A DNA stretch of 32,122 nt from an uncultured Veillonellaceae bacterium (GTDB lineage Bacteria; Bacillota; Negativicutes; Selenomonadales; Selenomonadaceae): NCBI GenBank assembly GCA_900315575.1, contig OMZR01000012.1:1-32122 (forward strand), in the 5' to 3' direction. The notes under the pieces were generated by a model. The model worked only from the letters and a program-made list of their open reading frames with translations, searched no databases and was not told the origin of the DNA. Position numbers and translations under genes: made by a program. Shown in pieces: positions 16,165-24,075 of the stretch. Numbering within the stretch: the stretch's first letter is position 1; the number at the start of each line of letters is the position of its first letter.

Positions 16165-17325
16165 TCAGCGGAGGTTTTTCGGGTATGGTGTCGCGGCGGC
16201 GACGAAGACGGAGAGGAGCAACGGGACGGTCGTGAGCAGGAGCGCTGTGTCGAGACCGATCTGGTCGGCGAGCGCAGCCGTGATCGCGGCGCCGATGCTG
16301 CCGAGGCCGAACGAGAGGCCCATCATCATGCCGGACGCCATGCCGGCGCTGCCGGGCATCGCGCGCTGCGCCCAGACGATGGAGCTCGGCTGCGAGGCGA
16401 TGAGGAACGCGCCCGATAAGAAAAGCGCGACGAGGGCAGCGGGCTCCGTGCCTGCGTGCGTGAAGAAATAAGCTGTCGGGAAGATGGCGAGCGCGAGCGC
16501 GCCGAGGATGATGCGCTTGTGGCCGAAGCGGTCGCCGAGCGCCCCGCCCGAGATGCCGCCGAGCGCGCAGCCGCCGAGGAACAGTGTCAGCAGCGTGCCG
16601 GAGACGAGCGGCGAGTAGCCCGCGCGCACGAGCAGGAGCGGCAGGAACGTCGAGACGGCAACGTGCGTCCAGCAGCGCAGGCCCATCGCGACGTTCAGCC
16701 GAACGACGGAGGGATTCGCGAGCATCTTGCGGAGCGGCAGGCGGTCGCCTGCCGTCTTTTGCACGGTCGAGAAATGCGAGAGGCCGGACGCCGCGAAGAA
16801 CGCCATGATGACGAGGCTCGGCAGGATGAGCCAGGGCAGGCTTTCGAGCGGCCACGCCTCCGTGAATGCGACGATGACGACGGGCGCGAATGCGAAGCCG
16901 ATGTTGCCGCCTGCAACGTAAAGCGACATGGCGATACCCGCTTTGCCTGCGCGCGCGACTTTCGCGACGAGCGACGAGCCGAGCGGGTGGTAGGCCGAGA
17001 CGGAGAGCCCCGTCAGCGCGATGACGATGAAGAGCATGACTTTCGTCGAGATGAAGCCGATCGTGCAGATACAGATGGCGCCGAACGGCAGCACGGGCAC
17101 GAGCAGCCAGCTCATGCGGTGGCGGTCCATGAGGTAGCCGAAGACGGGCTGCATCATGTTGCTCGCGATGCTCATGACCATGACGAGAAGGCCCGACAGC
17201 GTCAGCGAGAGGTCGAGCTTCGGCATGATGATCGGCAGCAGCACGGGCAGGAAATTGCAGTAGAAATCATTCGTGAGATGCCCGCAGGCGAGCAGCACGA
17301 CAGAGGCGCGCGGGGAAAAGCGCAT
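16165..17325 (-). CDS. MFS transporter, fosmidomycin-resistance (Fsr) type
   Basis: This 386-residue inner-membrane protein has about 12 hydrophobic segments and reads like the fosmidomycin resistance branch of the major facilitator superfamily: HLTNDFYCNFLPVLLPI in helix 1, GYLMDRHRM in the loop after helix 2, and SAYHPLGSSLVAKVARAGKAG, a characteristic stretch of this branch, then SLYVAGGNIGFAFAP and GALGDRFGHKRI. It probably exports a drug or metabolite; the true substrate is unknown. The ATG at 17325 has AGGAGGA 8 nt upstream; an open extension of 21 codons lies within the promoter region and is rejected. It diverges from the ACT-domain gene, with promoters for both in the gap. Confidence 0.85.
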   Translation of the reverse strand: MRFSPRASVVLLACGHLTNDFYCNFLPVLLPIIMPKLDLSLTLSGLLVMVMSIASNMMQPVFGYLMDRHRMSWLLVPVLPFGAICICTIGFISTKVMLFIVIALTGLSVSAYHPLGSSLVAKVARAGKAGIAMSLYVAGGNIGFAFAPVVIVAFTEAWPLESLPWLILPSLVIMAFFAASGLSHFSTVQKTAGDRLPLRKMLANPSVVRLNVAMGLRCWTHVAVSTFLPLLLVRAGYSPLVSGTLLTLFLGGCALGGISGGALGDRFGHKRIILGALALAIFPTAYFFTHAGTEPAALVALFLSGAFLIASQPSSIVWAQRAMPGSAGMASGMMMGLSFGLGSIGAAITAALADQIGLDTALLLTTVPLLLSVFVAAATPYPKNLR

Positions 17326-17359
17326 ATGATTCTTCCTCCTTTGAAGTGTGTTGCCCTTT

Positions 17360-17388
17360 ACGATACCGCAGAAAATAAACTCCGTCAA
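17360..17388 (-). promoter_or_regulatory. Promoter of the MFS gene
   Basis: Leftward TTGACG (17388-17383), a 17-nt spacer and TATCGT (17365-17360). Confidence 0.65.
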
Positions 17389-17403
17389 TCTTTTGCCGTG
17401 CTC

Positions 17404-17432
17404 TTGGATTTTCCGTCCCGTCTTGGTATAAT
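17404..17432 (+). promoter_or_regulatory. Promoter of the ACT-domain/UPF0210 pair
   Basis: TTGGAT (17404-17409), a 17-nt spacer and perfect TATAAT (17427-17432). It is back to back with the MFS promoter. Confidence 0.75.
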
Positions 17433-17511
17433 GAATCTACGCTGTGTGAACTTGTAAATCGCGTTCGCACGCTGATCACAGATTTTTCTGGAGCCAAAGG
17501 AGATTGCAGAT

Positions 17512-17784
17512 ATGAAACTCGTCGTCACCATCGTCGGCAAAGACCGCGTCGGCATCATCGCGACCGTGAGCACGATTCTCGCGAAGAACGATGTCAATAT
17601 CCTCAACATCAATCAGAATATCATGGAAGGCTTCTTCAACATGGTCATGATTGCGGAGATGCCGGAGAATGCAAAGATGTCGCTCGGAGAGCTCCAGAAG
17701 GTTCTCAAGGCGGAGGGCGAGAAGTTGGGTCTCGACATCAAGGCGCAGCACATGGACATTTTCAACGTGACGCATAATGTGTGA
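17512..17784 (+). CDS. ACT domain protein (UPF0237 family)
   Basis: This 90-residue protein is a single ACT domain, a fold that binds small ligands, usually amino acids: VTIVGKDRVGIIATVSTILAKNDVNI covers the first strand, helix and second strand, and the protein has the usual UPF0237 length. The ATG at 17512 has AAAGGAG 9 nt upstream. It is followed after 36 nt by the UPF0210 gene; this pair occurs together in many Firmicutes, which suggests joint function, perhaps ligand sensing for the larger partner. No biochemical role is established. Confidence 0.9.
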   Translation: MKLVVTIVGKDRVGIIATVSTILAKNDVNILNINQNIMEGFFNMVMIAEMPENAKMSLGELQKVLKAEGEKLGLDIKAQHMDIFNVTHNV

Positions 17785-17820
17785 AACGCGAAGGCTATGT
17801 GCTGTTGTTAGGAGGCTCGC

Positions 17821-19182
17821 ATGATTACATTTGATGATATTTTTGAAACGAACCGCATGATCACGGAGAACAAGCTCGACGTGCGCACGATCACGATGGG
17901 CATTTCTCTGCGCGACTGTGCGCATCCGAACATCACGAAATTCTGCCAGAACATCTATGACAAGATCACGAAGTCGGCGGAGTTCCTCGTGAAGACGGGC
18001 GAGGATATCGAAGCGGAGTTCGGCATCCCCATCATTCACAAGCGTATCTCCGTCACGCCGATTGCCATCGCGGCGGATGCCTGCGAGACGGATACGTATG
18101 TCCCTGTCGCTGAGGCACTTGACAAGGCGGGCAAGGAAGTCGGCGTCAACTTCATCGGCGGCTTTTCCGCGCTCGTCGAAAAAGGCTACACGAAGGGCGA
18201 CCGCACGCTGATTCAGTCTATCCCGCAGGCGCTCGCGACGACGGACATCGTCTGCTCGTCTGTGAACCTCGGCTCGACGAAGGCCGGCATCAATATGGAC
18301 TGCGTCCGCGAGATGGGCGAGGTCATCAAGCGCACGGCGGAACTCACGCGCGAACAGGAAGCGCTCGGCTGCGCAAAGCTCGTCGTGTTCTGCAACGCGC
18401 CGGGCGACAACCCGTTCATGGCGGGCGCGTTCCATGGCGTCAGCGAGGGCGACAAGGTCGTCAGCGTCGGCGTCAGCGGCCCGGGCGTTGTCAAGCACGC
18501 GCTCGAAGAGCTCAAGGGCGCGGACTTCACGGAAGTCGCCGAGACCATCAAGAAGACGGTATTCAAGGTCACGCGCGTCGGTCAGATGGTCGCGCGCGAG
18601 GCCTCGAAACGCCTCGGAGTGCCGTTCGGCATCATCGACCTTTCGCTCGCCCCGACGCCGGCCGTCGGCGACAGTGTCGCGCGCATTTTGGAAGAAATGG
18701 GCCTCGAAGCCTGCGGCGCACCGGGCACGACGGCAGCGCTCGCGCTTTTGAATGACGCCGTCAAGAAGGGCGGCCTCATGGCATCGTCGCATGTCGGAGG
18801 CCTTTCGGGCGCTTTCATCCCCGTCAGCGAGGACGAGGGCATGATCAACGCCGTCCAGCAGGGCAGTCTCTCGATTGAGAAGCTCGAAGCCATGACGTGC
18901 GTCTGCTCCGTCGGTCTCGACATGATTGCCATCGAGGGCGATACGTCGGCGGCCACGATTTCGGGCATCATCGCGGACGAGGCGGCCATCGGCATGATCA
19001 ACAACAAGACGACGGCTGTGCGCGTCATCCCTGTGCCGGGCAAGCATGTCGGCGACATGGTCGAATTCGGCGGCCTGCTCGGCTACTGTCCAATCGTCCC
19101 CGTGCGAAACAAGTACAGCTCGGCTGCGTTCATCGCACGCGGCGGCCGCATCCCGGCACCCGTGAGGAGCCTGACGAACTGA
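17821..19182 (+). CDS. UPF0210 (PFL/DUF711-type) family protein
   Basis: This 453-residue cytoplasmic protein has the full usual length of the UPF0210 family, with the conserved opening [11 protein letters not shown] and Cys/His-containing stretch [25 protein letters not shown] and the Gly-rich C-terminal part [19 protein letters not shown]. Its relatives form a glycyl-radical-like or TIM-barrel fold in some annotations, but no reaction is known, so no function is assigned. The start has GGAGG 6-7 nt upstream. It lies between the ACT-domain gene (36 nt before) and nth (1 nt after), forming a three-gene operon. Confidence 0.88.
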   Translation: MITFDDIFETNRMITENKLDVRTITMGISLRDCAHPNITKFCQNIYDKITKSAEFLVKTGEDIEAEFGIPIIHKRISVTPIAIAADACETDTYVPVAEALDKAGKEVGVNFIGGFSALVEKGYTKGDRTLIQSIPQALATTDIVCSSVNLGSTKAGINMDCVREMGEVIKRTAELTREQEALGCAKLVVFCNAPGDNPFMAGAFHGVSEGDKVVSVGVSGPGVVKHALEELKGADFTEVAETIKKTVFKVTRVGQMVAREASKRLGVPFGIIDLSLAPTPAVGDSVARILEEMGLEACGAPGTTAALALLNDAVKKGGLMASSHVGGLSGAFIPVSEDEGMINAVQQGSLSIEKLEAMTCVCSVGLDMIAIEGDTSAATISGIIADEAAIGMINNKTTAVRVIPVPGKHVGDMVEFGGLLGYCPIVPVRNKYSSAAFIARGGRIPAPVRSLTN

Positions 19183-19183
19183 T

Positions 19184-19822
19184 ATGCGCGTCACGAAGAA
19201 AATCAAGGCCGAGCAGGTGCGCATCCTCAGCGAGGTCTACGCAGGCGCAAAGCCGGCGCTGAAATTCAACAACCCATTTGAGTTGCTCGTCGCTGTCATC
19301 CTTTCGGCGCAGTGCACGGACAAGCGTGTCAACGTCACGACGGCACGGCTGTTTGCAAAGGCCGCAACGCCGGAAGCCATCGTGCAGATGGGGCTGCCAG
19401 CGCTCGAAGACGAGATTCGCGATTGCGGCCTGTTCCGCAACAAGGCGAAAAACATCATGGCGACGTGCATGACGCTCTGCGAGAAATACGGCGGCGAGGT
19501 GCCCGAGGACTACGACGAGCTGCTGAAGCTCCCCGGCGTCGGCCGCAAGACGGCGAACGTCGTGACCTCCATCGCATTCCACCGTCCCGCCATCGCCGTC
19601 GACACCCACGTCTTCCGCGTCGCGAACCGCCTGAAGCTCGCGGTCGGCGAGACGCCGTTCGAAGTCGAGAAGGGTCTCCAGAAAGCTATTCCGAAAGAAG
19701 ACTGGAGCGCCGCCCACCACTGGCTCATCTGGCACGGAAGAAAAATCTGCAAGGCGCGCAGGCCGCTCTGCGACGAATGCCCATTAAAAGAAGTTTGCCC
19801 GAGCGCTGGAAAAGCGGAATGA
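19184..19822 (+). CDS. nth: Endonuclease III (DNA glycosylase/AP lyase)
   Basis: Nth removes oxidised pyrimidines and cuts the resulting abasic site in base excision repair. The 212-residue product has the helix-hairpin-helix LPGVGRKTA with the catalytic Lys122, the catalytic Asp140 in AVDTHVFR, and the [4Fe-4S] ligands C189, C196, C199 and C205 in the standard C-x6-C-x2-C-x5-C spacing. Start ATG at 19184 lies one base after the UPF0210 stop, with GAGGAG upstream inside that gene, so translation is likely coupled. A composite palindromic element follows 52 nt after the stop. Confidence 0.96.
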   Translation: MRVTKKIKAEQVRILSEVYAGAKPALKFNNPFELLVAVILSAQCTDKRVNVTTARLFAKAATPEAIVQMGLPALEDEIRDCGLFRNKAKNIMATCMTLCEKYGGEVPEDYDELLKLPGVGRKTANVVTSIAFHRPAIAVDTHVFRVANRLKLAVGETPFEVEKGLQKAIPKEDWSAAHHWLIWHGRKICKARRPLCDECPLKEVCPSAGKAE

Positions 19823-19874
19823 AGCGGCTTGATGGCAGATTGTATCTTTGATTGCCAAACAATTCTTATTCCGC

Positions 19875-20058
19875 AGCCCCCCTCATTGAGGGGGGACGGG
19901 CCGCGTGAGCGGCGGGGGGAGTAGTTGGGGGCTGTAGCTGAACAGGATATCTGTATGTAGCTAAAGGACTTTAGAAGTAGCGTAAAATCTCGTTCGGCTA
20001 GTACATCCTACTACTCCCACCACCGCTTCGCGGTCCCCCTCCCTCAAAGAGGGAGGCT
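19875..20058. repeat. Composite palindromic element, arms B and A
   Basis: This 184-bp element occupies most of the gap between nth and the IS607 transposon. The left arm is type B, the right arm is type A inverted, the reverse arrangement of the copy at 14210. The core holds CTAAAG-GA-CTTTAG (19961-19974). The transposon begins about 55-80 bp to the right. Confidence 0.85.
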
Positions 20059-20146
20059 GAATTTGTTTCGAATACGCACTATATTTCAACCAACACAAAA
20101 GGAGAAATCAACTGCAATTGGAAATATAGAATAATATGGTTTTATG

Positions 20147-20155
20147 TGGTATAAT
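20147..20155 (+). promoter_or_regulatory. Extended -10 promoter of tnpA
   Basis: TG-G-TATAAT lies only 6 bases before the tnpA ATG at 20162, so the transcript would start at or next to the start codon. Confidence 0.5.
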
Positions 20156-20161
20156 AATCAA

Positions 20162-20812
20162 ATGGATAAGTACAAGCCGAAAGAGTTCGCTGAAATGCTC
20201 CATGTCACTGTCCGCACGTTGCAGAAATGGGACGTGACGGGAAAGCTCAAAGCGTTCCGAACCCCGACGAACCGGAGGTTTTATACGGAAGAGCAGTACC
20301 TTGCGTATATGGGGGAATCCGAGAAACGAACGGAGAATCAGAAGAACGTCATCTATGCGAGAGTATCGACAGCGAACCAGAAAGACGATTTGAAGAACCA
20401 GGTCGCATTCCTGCGACAGTTCGCAAATGCGCGCGGCGTCATCGTCGACCGCGTCGTGACGGACATCGGCAGCGGCCTGAACTTCAAGCGGAAGCACTGG
20501 AATGAGCTCATCCGCGAATCCGAACAGGGGCATATCCATGCCATCTACATTGCGCACAAAGACCGCTTCGTCCGCTTCGGCTACGACTGGTTCAAGGCAC
20601 ACTTGGAAGAACACGGAACGGAGCTCGTTGTCCTGAACAATGAAGACCTCAGCCCTGAAAAAGAAATGATCCAAGACCTCATCAGCATCATCCATGTCTT
20701 TTCCTGCCGCATCTACGGCCTGCGGAAATACAAGAACAAGCTGAAGGGAGATGAGGACGTTGCTCAAATCCTTCAAGACGGAGCTCCGGCCGACCGAGGC
20801 ACAGAAAGATAA
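20162..20812 (+). CDS. tnpA: IS607-family serine recombinase TnpA
   Basis: This 216-residue transposase has an N-terminal MerR-type winged helix (KPKEFAEMLHVTVRTLQKWD ... TNRRFYTEEQ, about residues 4-45) joined to a small serine-recombinase catalytic domain with the nucleophile Ser69 in YARVSTANQ, followed by DIGSGLNFKR and HKDRFVRFG, as in IS607 transposases. The length is normal. An in-frame ATG at 20144 lies within the promoter, so the ATG at 20162 is chosen even though no ribosome-binding site precedes it. Its 3' end overlaps tnpB by about 53 bases. It would excise and insert the element without a target duplication. Confidence 0.92.
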   Translation: MDKYKPKEFAEMLHVTVRTLQKWDVTGKLKAFRTPTNRRFYTEEQYLAYMGESEKRTENQKNVIYARVSTANQKDDLKNQVAFLRQFANARGVIVDRVVTDIGSGLNFKRKHWNELIRESEQGHIHAIYIAHKDRFVRFGYDWFKAHLEEHGTELVVLNNEDLSPEKEMIQDLISIIHVFSCRIYGLRKYKNKLKGDEDVAQILQDGAPADRGTER

Positions 20813-21959
20813 GATCCGCCGTTCCATCGGCATCTGCCGCTTCCTCTACAACCAGTACGTCGCGAGGAACATCCTGCTGTACCGGATGTACCAGCGCGGC
20901 CTCCTCGACACCCATCAGAAGCACTTCGTCACAGCCATGGACTTTGACAAGTACGTCAACCATGTGCTGAAGAAGCGCCTGCCATGGATTGACCAATGCG
21001 GTTCGAAAGCGCGGAAGAAAGCGCTCGTGAACGCCGAGCATGCGTTTCAGCGCTTCTTTCGTGGCGAGGGTGGATTCCCGCGCTTCAAGCGGAAGTCCCG
21101 TGAGGATGTGAAGCTCTATTTCCCGAAGAATAACAAGGGAGACTGGCAAATTTGGCGTCACAAGGTCATGATTCCGACGCTGAAGCAGGTGCGGCTGAAG
21201 GAATACGGCTACCTGCCGCAGGACGCGAATGTCATCAGCGGGACGGTCTCCTGCGTCGCGGGACGCTATTATGTTTCCGTGACCGCAGAAATCGACGAAA
21301 AAAGCCGTTACAACAAAGATTGCGAGACTTCCTATGCGCCACCTTCGGATGGCATCGGCATCGACCTCGGCATCAAGTCGCTGGCTGTCATGAGCAACGG
21401 GAACGTCTTCCGAAATATCAACAAGTCGCCCAAGGTTCGAGCCTTGGAACGGAAGCTCAGAAGGGAGCAGAGGCGCCTGAGCCGGAAATACGAGATGCGA
21501 AAAAAGAAAGGTGGGAGCGCTGCTGCTGCCTCTGCAAACATCGGCAAAAAGAAATTGACGGTACAAAGGCTTCATCAGCGCCTGACGTGCATCCGTGAAG
21601 ACCACGAGAACAAGGTCATCCATGCCATCGTGAAGCAAAAACCACGCTTCATCACGGTGGAAGACCTGAACGTGCGCGGCATGATGAAGAACCGGCATCT
21701 CGCGAAAGCGATTGCGGGAGAACGATTCAACAGCTTCCTGCAGAAGCTACGGAGGAAGGCCGAGATCACCGGCATCGAACTCCGCATCGTGGATCGCTTC
21801 TATCCAAGTTCCAAACGCTGCCATGCGTGCGGACATGTTCTCCGAGACCTGGAACTCAGGGAACGGACATACCATTGCCCAGCATGTGGCTATAAAGAAG
21901 ACCGGGACTTCAACGCGGCGCTCAATTTGCGGGATGCAAAGGAATATCGGACTGCCTGA
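20760..21959 (+). CDS. tnpB: TnpB RNA-guided nuclease of IS607 element
   Basis: TnpB is the transposon-encoded ancestor of Cas12; it cuts DNA guided by an RNA made from the element's right end. The 399-residue product has an N-terminal helix-turn-helix-like segment, RuvC-I GIGIDLG (Asp202), RuvC-II ITVEDLN (Glu301), a zinc finger with C354, C357, C373 and C376, and RuvC-III DRDFNAALN (Asp383). All catalytic residues are kept. I choose the TTG at 20760, which has AAGGGAG 9 nt upstream and gives the typical start MLKSFKTEL; an ATG at 20751 touches the ribosome-binding site. The start lies inside tnpA, so translation may be coupled. Confidence 0.93.
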   Translation: MLKSFKTELRPTEAQKDKIRRSIGICRFLYNQYVARNILLYRMYQRGLLDTHQKHFVTAMDFDKYVNHVLKKRLPWIDQCGSKARKKALVNAEHAFQRFFRGEGGFPRFKRKSREDVKLYFPKNNKGDWQIWRHKVMIPTLKQVRLKEYGYLPQDANVISGTVSCVAGRYYVSVTAEIDEKSRYNKDCETSYAPPSDGIGIDLGIKSLAVMSNGNVFRNINKSPKVRALERKLRREQRRLSRKYEMRKKKGGSAAAASANIGKKKLTVQRLHQRLTCIREDHENKVIHAIVKQKPRFITVEDLNVRGMMKNRHLAKAIAGERFNSFLQKLRRKAEITGIELRIVDRFYPSSKRCHACGHVLRDLELRERTYHCPACGYKEDRDFNAALNLRDAKEYRTA

Positions 21960-22124
21960 AGAGGCAGCCTGTTTCCAGTACCGATGGCTCGTCGGGAATT
22001 TACGCCTTCGGAGTGTACCAGAACTTGTGAGTAGCAGAAGCGGCAACGCTTTGCCAAAGCATACACGATGAACAAGGAATTTTCCTTGATATAGTTCAAT
22101 TTCTATATTGTTTTATGTTTTAGG
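21950..22124 (+). ncRNA. Candidate omega RNA (reRNA) of the TnpB element
   Basis: The 165 nt after tnpB form a row of hairpins: CTGCCT-GAAG-AGGCAG over the stop codon (21952-21967), CCGATG/CGTCGG (21981-21995), TACGC/GTGTA closed by a C-TTCG-G loop (22001-22017), GGCA/TGCC (22033-22046) and AAGGAA/TTCCTT (22074-22087). TnpB guide RNAs end at the transposon right end, with the guide read from flanking DNA. Exact ends are not determined. Confidence 0.45.
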
Positions 22125-22140
22125 TAGCAGGTGGCCGAAA

Positions 22141-22644
22141 ATGATTTACCGCAAAGCCACTTTCGATGATATCGAACAGATTTTCCAAATCGTCAACGAC
22201 TACGCGAGCGACGGCGTCATGCTCGCGCGCTCGCGCAACACGCTCTACGAGACGCTCCGCGACATGGTTGTCGCCGAGGACGAGCAGGGTACGATTGTCG
22301 GCGTCGGCGGCCTCCATATCCTCTGGGACCGCCTCGCCGAAATCCGCACGATGGCCGTCTCGCCGCGCCTCACGCGCCGCGGCATCGGCGCTGAAATCGT
22401 GAAGCGCCTGCTCGAAGAGGGTCGGAAGATCGGCGTCACGAAATTCTTCACGCTGACATACAAGCCCGGCTTCTTCCAGACGCTCGGCTTTCATACCGTC
22501 ACGAAGGAAACGCTGCCGCCGAAAGTCTGGAAAGACTGCATCGACTGCCCGAAATTCCCGAACTGCGACGAAATCGCACTGATCCGCGAAGAAGAGGGCG
22601 AGGAGCCGTCTGCCCTGCCGAAAGCCGCAATGCCTGGCATTTGA
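22141..22644 (+). CDS. GNAT N-acetyltransferase, short ArgA-like
   Basis: This 167-residue cytoplasmic acetyltransferase has the acetyl-CoA-binding motif RLTRRGIGAEI and a C-terminal stretch LPPKVWKDCIDCPKFPNCDEIAL typical of the short single-domain N-acetylglutamate synthase-like proteins found in Clostridia and relatives. It may make N-acetylglutamate for arginine biosynthesis; another amine substrate is possible. The ATG at 22141 has AGGTGG 5-6 nt upstream. The IS607 right end lies about 16 bp upstream, so the original promoter has probably been separated from the gene. A hairpin spans its stop codon. Confidence 0.85.
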   Translation: MIYRKATFDDIEQIFQIVNDYASDGVMLARSRNTLYETLRDMVVAEDEQGTIVGVGGLHILWDRLAEIRTMAVSPRLTRRGIGAEIVKRLLEEGRKIGVTKFFTLTYKPGFFQTLGFHTVTKETLPPKVWKDCIDCPKFPNCDEIALIREEEGEEPSALPKAAMPGI

Positions 22645-22657
22645 CATGCCGGGCATT
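22629..22657 (+). other. Hairpin over the GNAT stop codon
   Basis: AATGCCTGGCAT (22629-22640) pairs with ATGCCGGGCATT (22646-22657) with one G-T pair. No T-run follows, so it may slow the 3' end of transcription or protect the RNA rather than terminate. Confidence 0.4.
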
Positions 22658-22699
22658 CATGCCAAGGAAGACACAAAGAACGATGAAAGGAATCCATAT

Positions 22700-23725
22700 A
22701 TGACTGACAAGCAGGAGCTTCTGAAGAGCTACCGCGAAAACATCGAACCTTCTGCGGCGACGCGCCGCGCGGCCGCCATGGCTGCCCCAGACCTCGAAAA
22801 ACTCCCAGAAGGCCATCCCATCCGTGGGCTTCGTGCGGAGAATGCTGCGATGAACACGCTTCTTGCTCGGCTCCTGGAAGAGAACGAACAGCCCGAGCCG
22901 CCAGCATCATTCCTGCCCGCAACCCTGCGGCTCAACGGCGTGCGCACGCACTATGCGAAAAAAGAAGAAATCCTCATGCCGATGCTGTACCGCTACGGTG
23001 TCACAGGCCCGTCGGACGTCATGTGGCGCGAGGATGACGAAATCAAGAAAGAGCTTGGCGTGCTGACGCAGACGCTCAAAGAAGAACCTGACAACATTCT
23101 TCTTTATCGCGGCCGCATCCGTGGACTGCTCCAGCACATGCAGGCGATGATAACGAAGGAAGACCGCATTCTTTTCCCGCTCTGCCTGCGTTACTTCAAC
23201 GATGATGAATGGTACGCCGTCTACGAAGATGCGATCACGATCGGTACGGCGTTCCTGACGAACGAGCCTGAGGTCTGGGAACAGGCCGAGGCATGGAAGG
23301 CCGGACAGGCCGAACGCCTGCGCATCAGCGAGATCGAGGAAGGCAAAGTCCGCTTTGAGGGCGGCGCCCTGACCGTGCGCGAGCTCCGCGCCATCCTGAA
23401 GCTCGTCGGCGTGGATATCACATTCATCGACACCGATGACATGCTGCGCTTCTTCGAGAACGAAGGCAAGGTCTTCGCCCGTCCGAAGAGCGCGCTCGGT
23501 AATGCCGTCTATGATTGCCATCCGCCGCAGGTCGTCCCCGCCGTGCGTCAACTCATCGCCGACTTCCGCGAAAAGAAGCGCGACCACATGACCGTCTGGC
23601 GCACCATCGCCGGCAGGCCCGTCAGCGTCCGCTATCATGCCGTCTACGACCGCGACGGCAAGTATCTCGGCACTGTCGAATTCGTGCAGGACTGCACGGA
23701 GATCCTCGCACATTTCAAAAAGTGA
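22700..23725 (+). CDS. Hemerythrin-like/PAS protein (DUF438 type)
   Basis: This 341-residue soluble protein has an N-terminal helical region of the DUF438 kind (about 1-80), a hemerythrin-like four-helix segment (HYAKKEEILMPML ... LLQHMQAMITKEDRILFPL, about 90-175) with His and Glu residues fit to bind a di-iron centre, and a C-terminal PAS domain (about 230-340: DITFIDTDDMLRFFENEGKVF ... HAVYDRDGKYLGTVEFVQD). Such proteins are thought to sense oxygen, nitric oxide or redox state; no output domain is attached. The ATG at 22700 has AAAGGA 8 nt upstream; an earlier in-frame Met lies within the GNAT stop hairpin. A strong bidirectional terminator follows. Confidence 0.85.
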   Translation: MTDKQELLKSYRENIEPSAATRRAAAMAAPDLEKLPEGHPIRGLRAENAAMNTLLARLLEENEQPEPPASFLPATLRLNGVRTHYAKKEEILMPMLYRYGVTGPSDVMWREDDEIKKELGVLTQTLKEEPDNILLYRGRIRGLLQHMQAMITKEDRILFPLCLRYFNDDEWYAVYEDAITIGTAFLTNEPEVWEQAEAWKAGQAERLRISEIEEGKVRFEGGALTVRELRAILKLVGVDITFIDTDDMLRFFENEGKVFARPKSALGNAVYDCHPPQVVPAVRQLIADFREKKRDHMTVWRTIAGRPVSVRYHAVYDRDGKYLGTVEFVQDCTEILAHFKK

Positions 23726-23733
23726 TAAAACCC

Positions 23734-23778
23734 AAAAGAAGTGGTGATTGCAGCGCAGCTGCAATCACCACTTCTTTT
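23734..23778. terminator. Bidirectional terminator
   Basis: A perfect 21-bp stem (23734-23754 with 23758-23778) starts with AAAA and ends with TTTT, between convergent genes. Confidence 0.93.
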
Positions 23779-23790
23779 GCTCTCAAATTT

Positions 23791-24075
23791 TTAGAACCAC
23801 TTGTCCCTCTCGAAAATCTGGAAGTCGTACCACAAAACCATTCCATACCGCGACGTGCGCGTCTTGCGCTTCGCCGGATCCCAGAGCACCTCGATCACGC
23901 GCCCGTCGCGCATGACCCGCATGAGGCAGCTCCCGCCCGTCACGCAGGGCTTCCACCCGCGCCGCGCGAGGTAGCACTCGAAATCGTACACATCCCGGAG
24001 CCGCACAAGCCCGATCCACCCGATCTTCTCATGCTCGGCATCCAGCAGCTTCTGCTTGCGTGCATTCGTTTTCAT
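23791..24075 (-). CDS. Unknown 94-aa protein
   Basis: I do not recognise this small basic protein. It is rich in Arg, Lys and Trp, has no membrane segment and no signal peptide, and reads as a compact alpha/beta domain: a charged N-terminal helix (KQKLLDAEHEK), then strands around FECYLARRGWKPCV and RVIEVLWDP. Two Cys (positions 44 and 50) are not arranged as a metal site. The ATG at 24075 has AAGGA 10 nt upstream, and a terminator lies directly downstream, so the gene looks real. The 140 bp between it and the next gene hold no clear promoter that I can defend. Confidence 0.6.
   Translation of the reverse strand: MKTNARKQKLLDAEHEKIGWIGLVRLRDVYDFECYLARRGWKPCVTGGSCLMRVMRDGRVIEVLWDPAKRKTRTSRYGMVLWYDFQIFERDKWF

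Larger units (their letters stand above)
20113..22124 (+). mobile_element. IS607-family insertion sequence (tnpA + tnpB)
   Basis: The element encodes a MerR-like/serine recombinase TnpA and an overlapping TnpB nuclease. Boundaries are estimated. AATATAGAA at 20123-20131 recurs inverted at 22101-22109, and the direct repeat ATATkGTTTTATGT appears at 20134-20147 (left) and 22105-22118 (right). IS607 elements recombine at GG dinucleotides and leave no duplication; candidate GG pairs are at 20138-20139 and 22123-22124. All catalytic residues of both proteins are present, so the element looks intact. It lies between a palindromic element and the ribosome-binding site of a GNAT gene. Confidence 0.85.

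Noticed and set aside
17476..19224. Long open frame antisense to the ACT-domain and UPF0210 genes
   Set aside because: Composition-driven shadow: Arg/Asp/Ala-rich translation with no motif, opposite two well-conserved genes.
5983..20058. Target-site duplications around the composite repeats
   Set aside because: I compared the bases flanking three of the elements and saw no convincing duplication; short AT matches are within chance.
20144..20161. tnpA start at the upstream ATG
   Set aside because: This ATG lies inside the promoter region just before the -10 box, so it would not be on the transcript; conserved sequence starts at the ATG at 20162.
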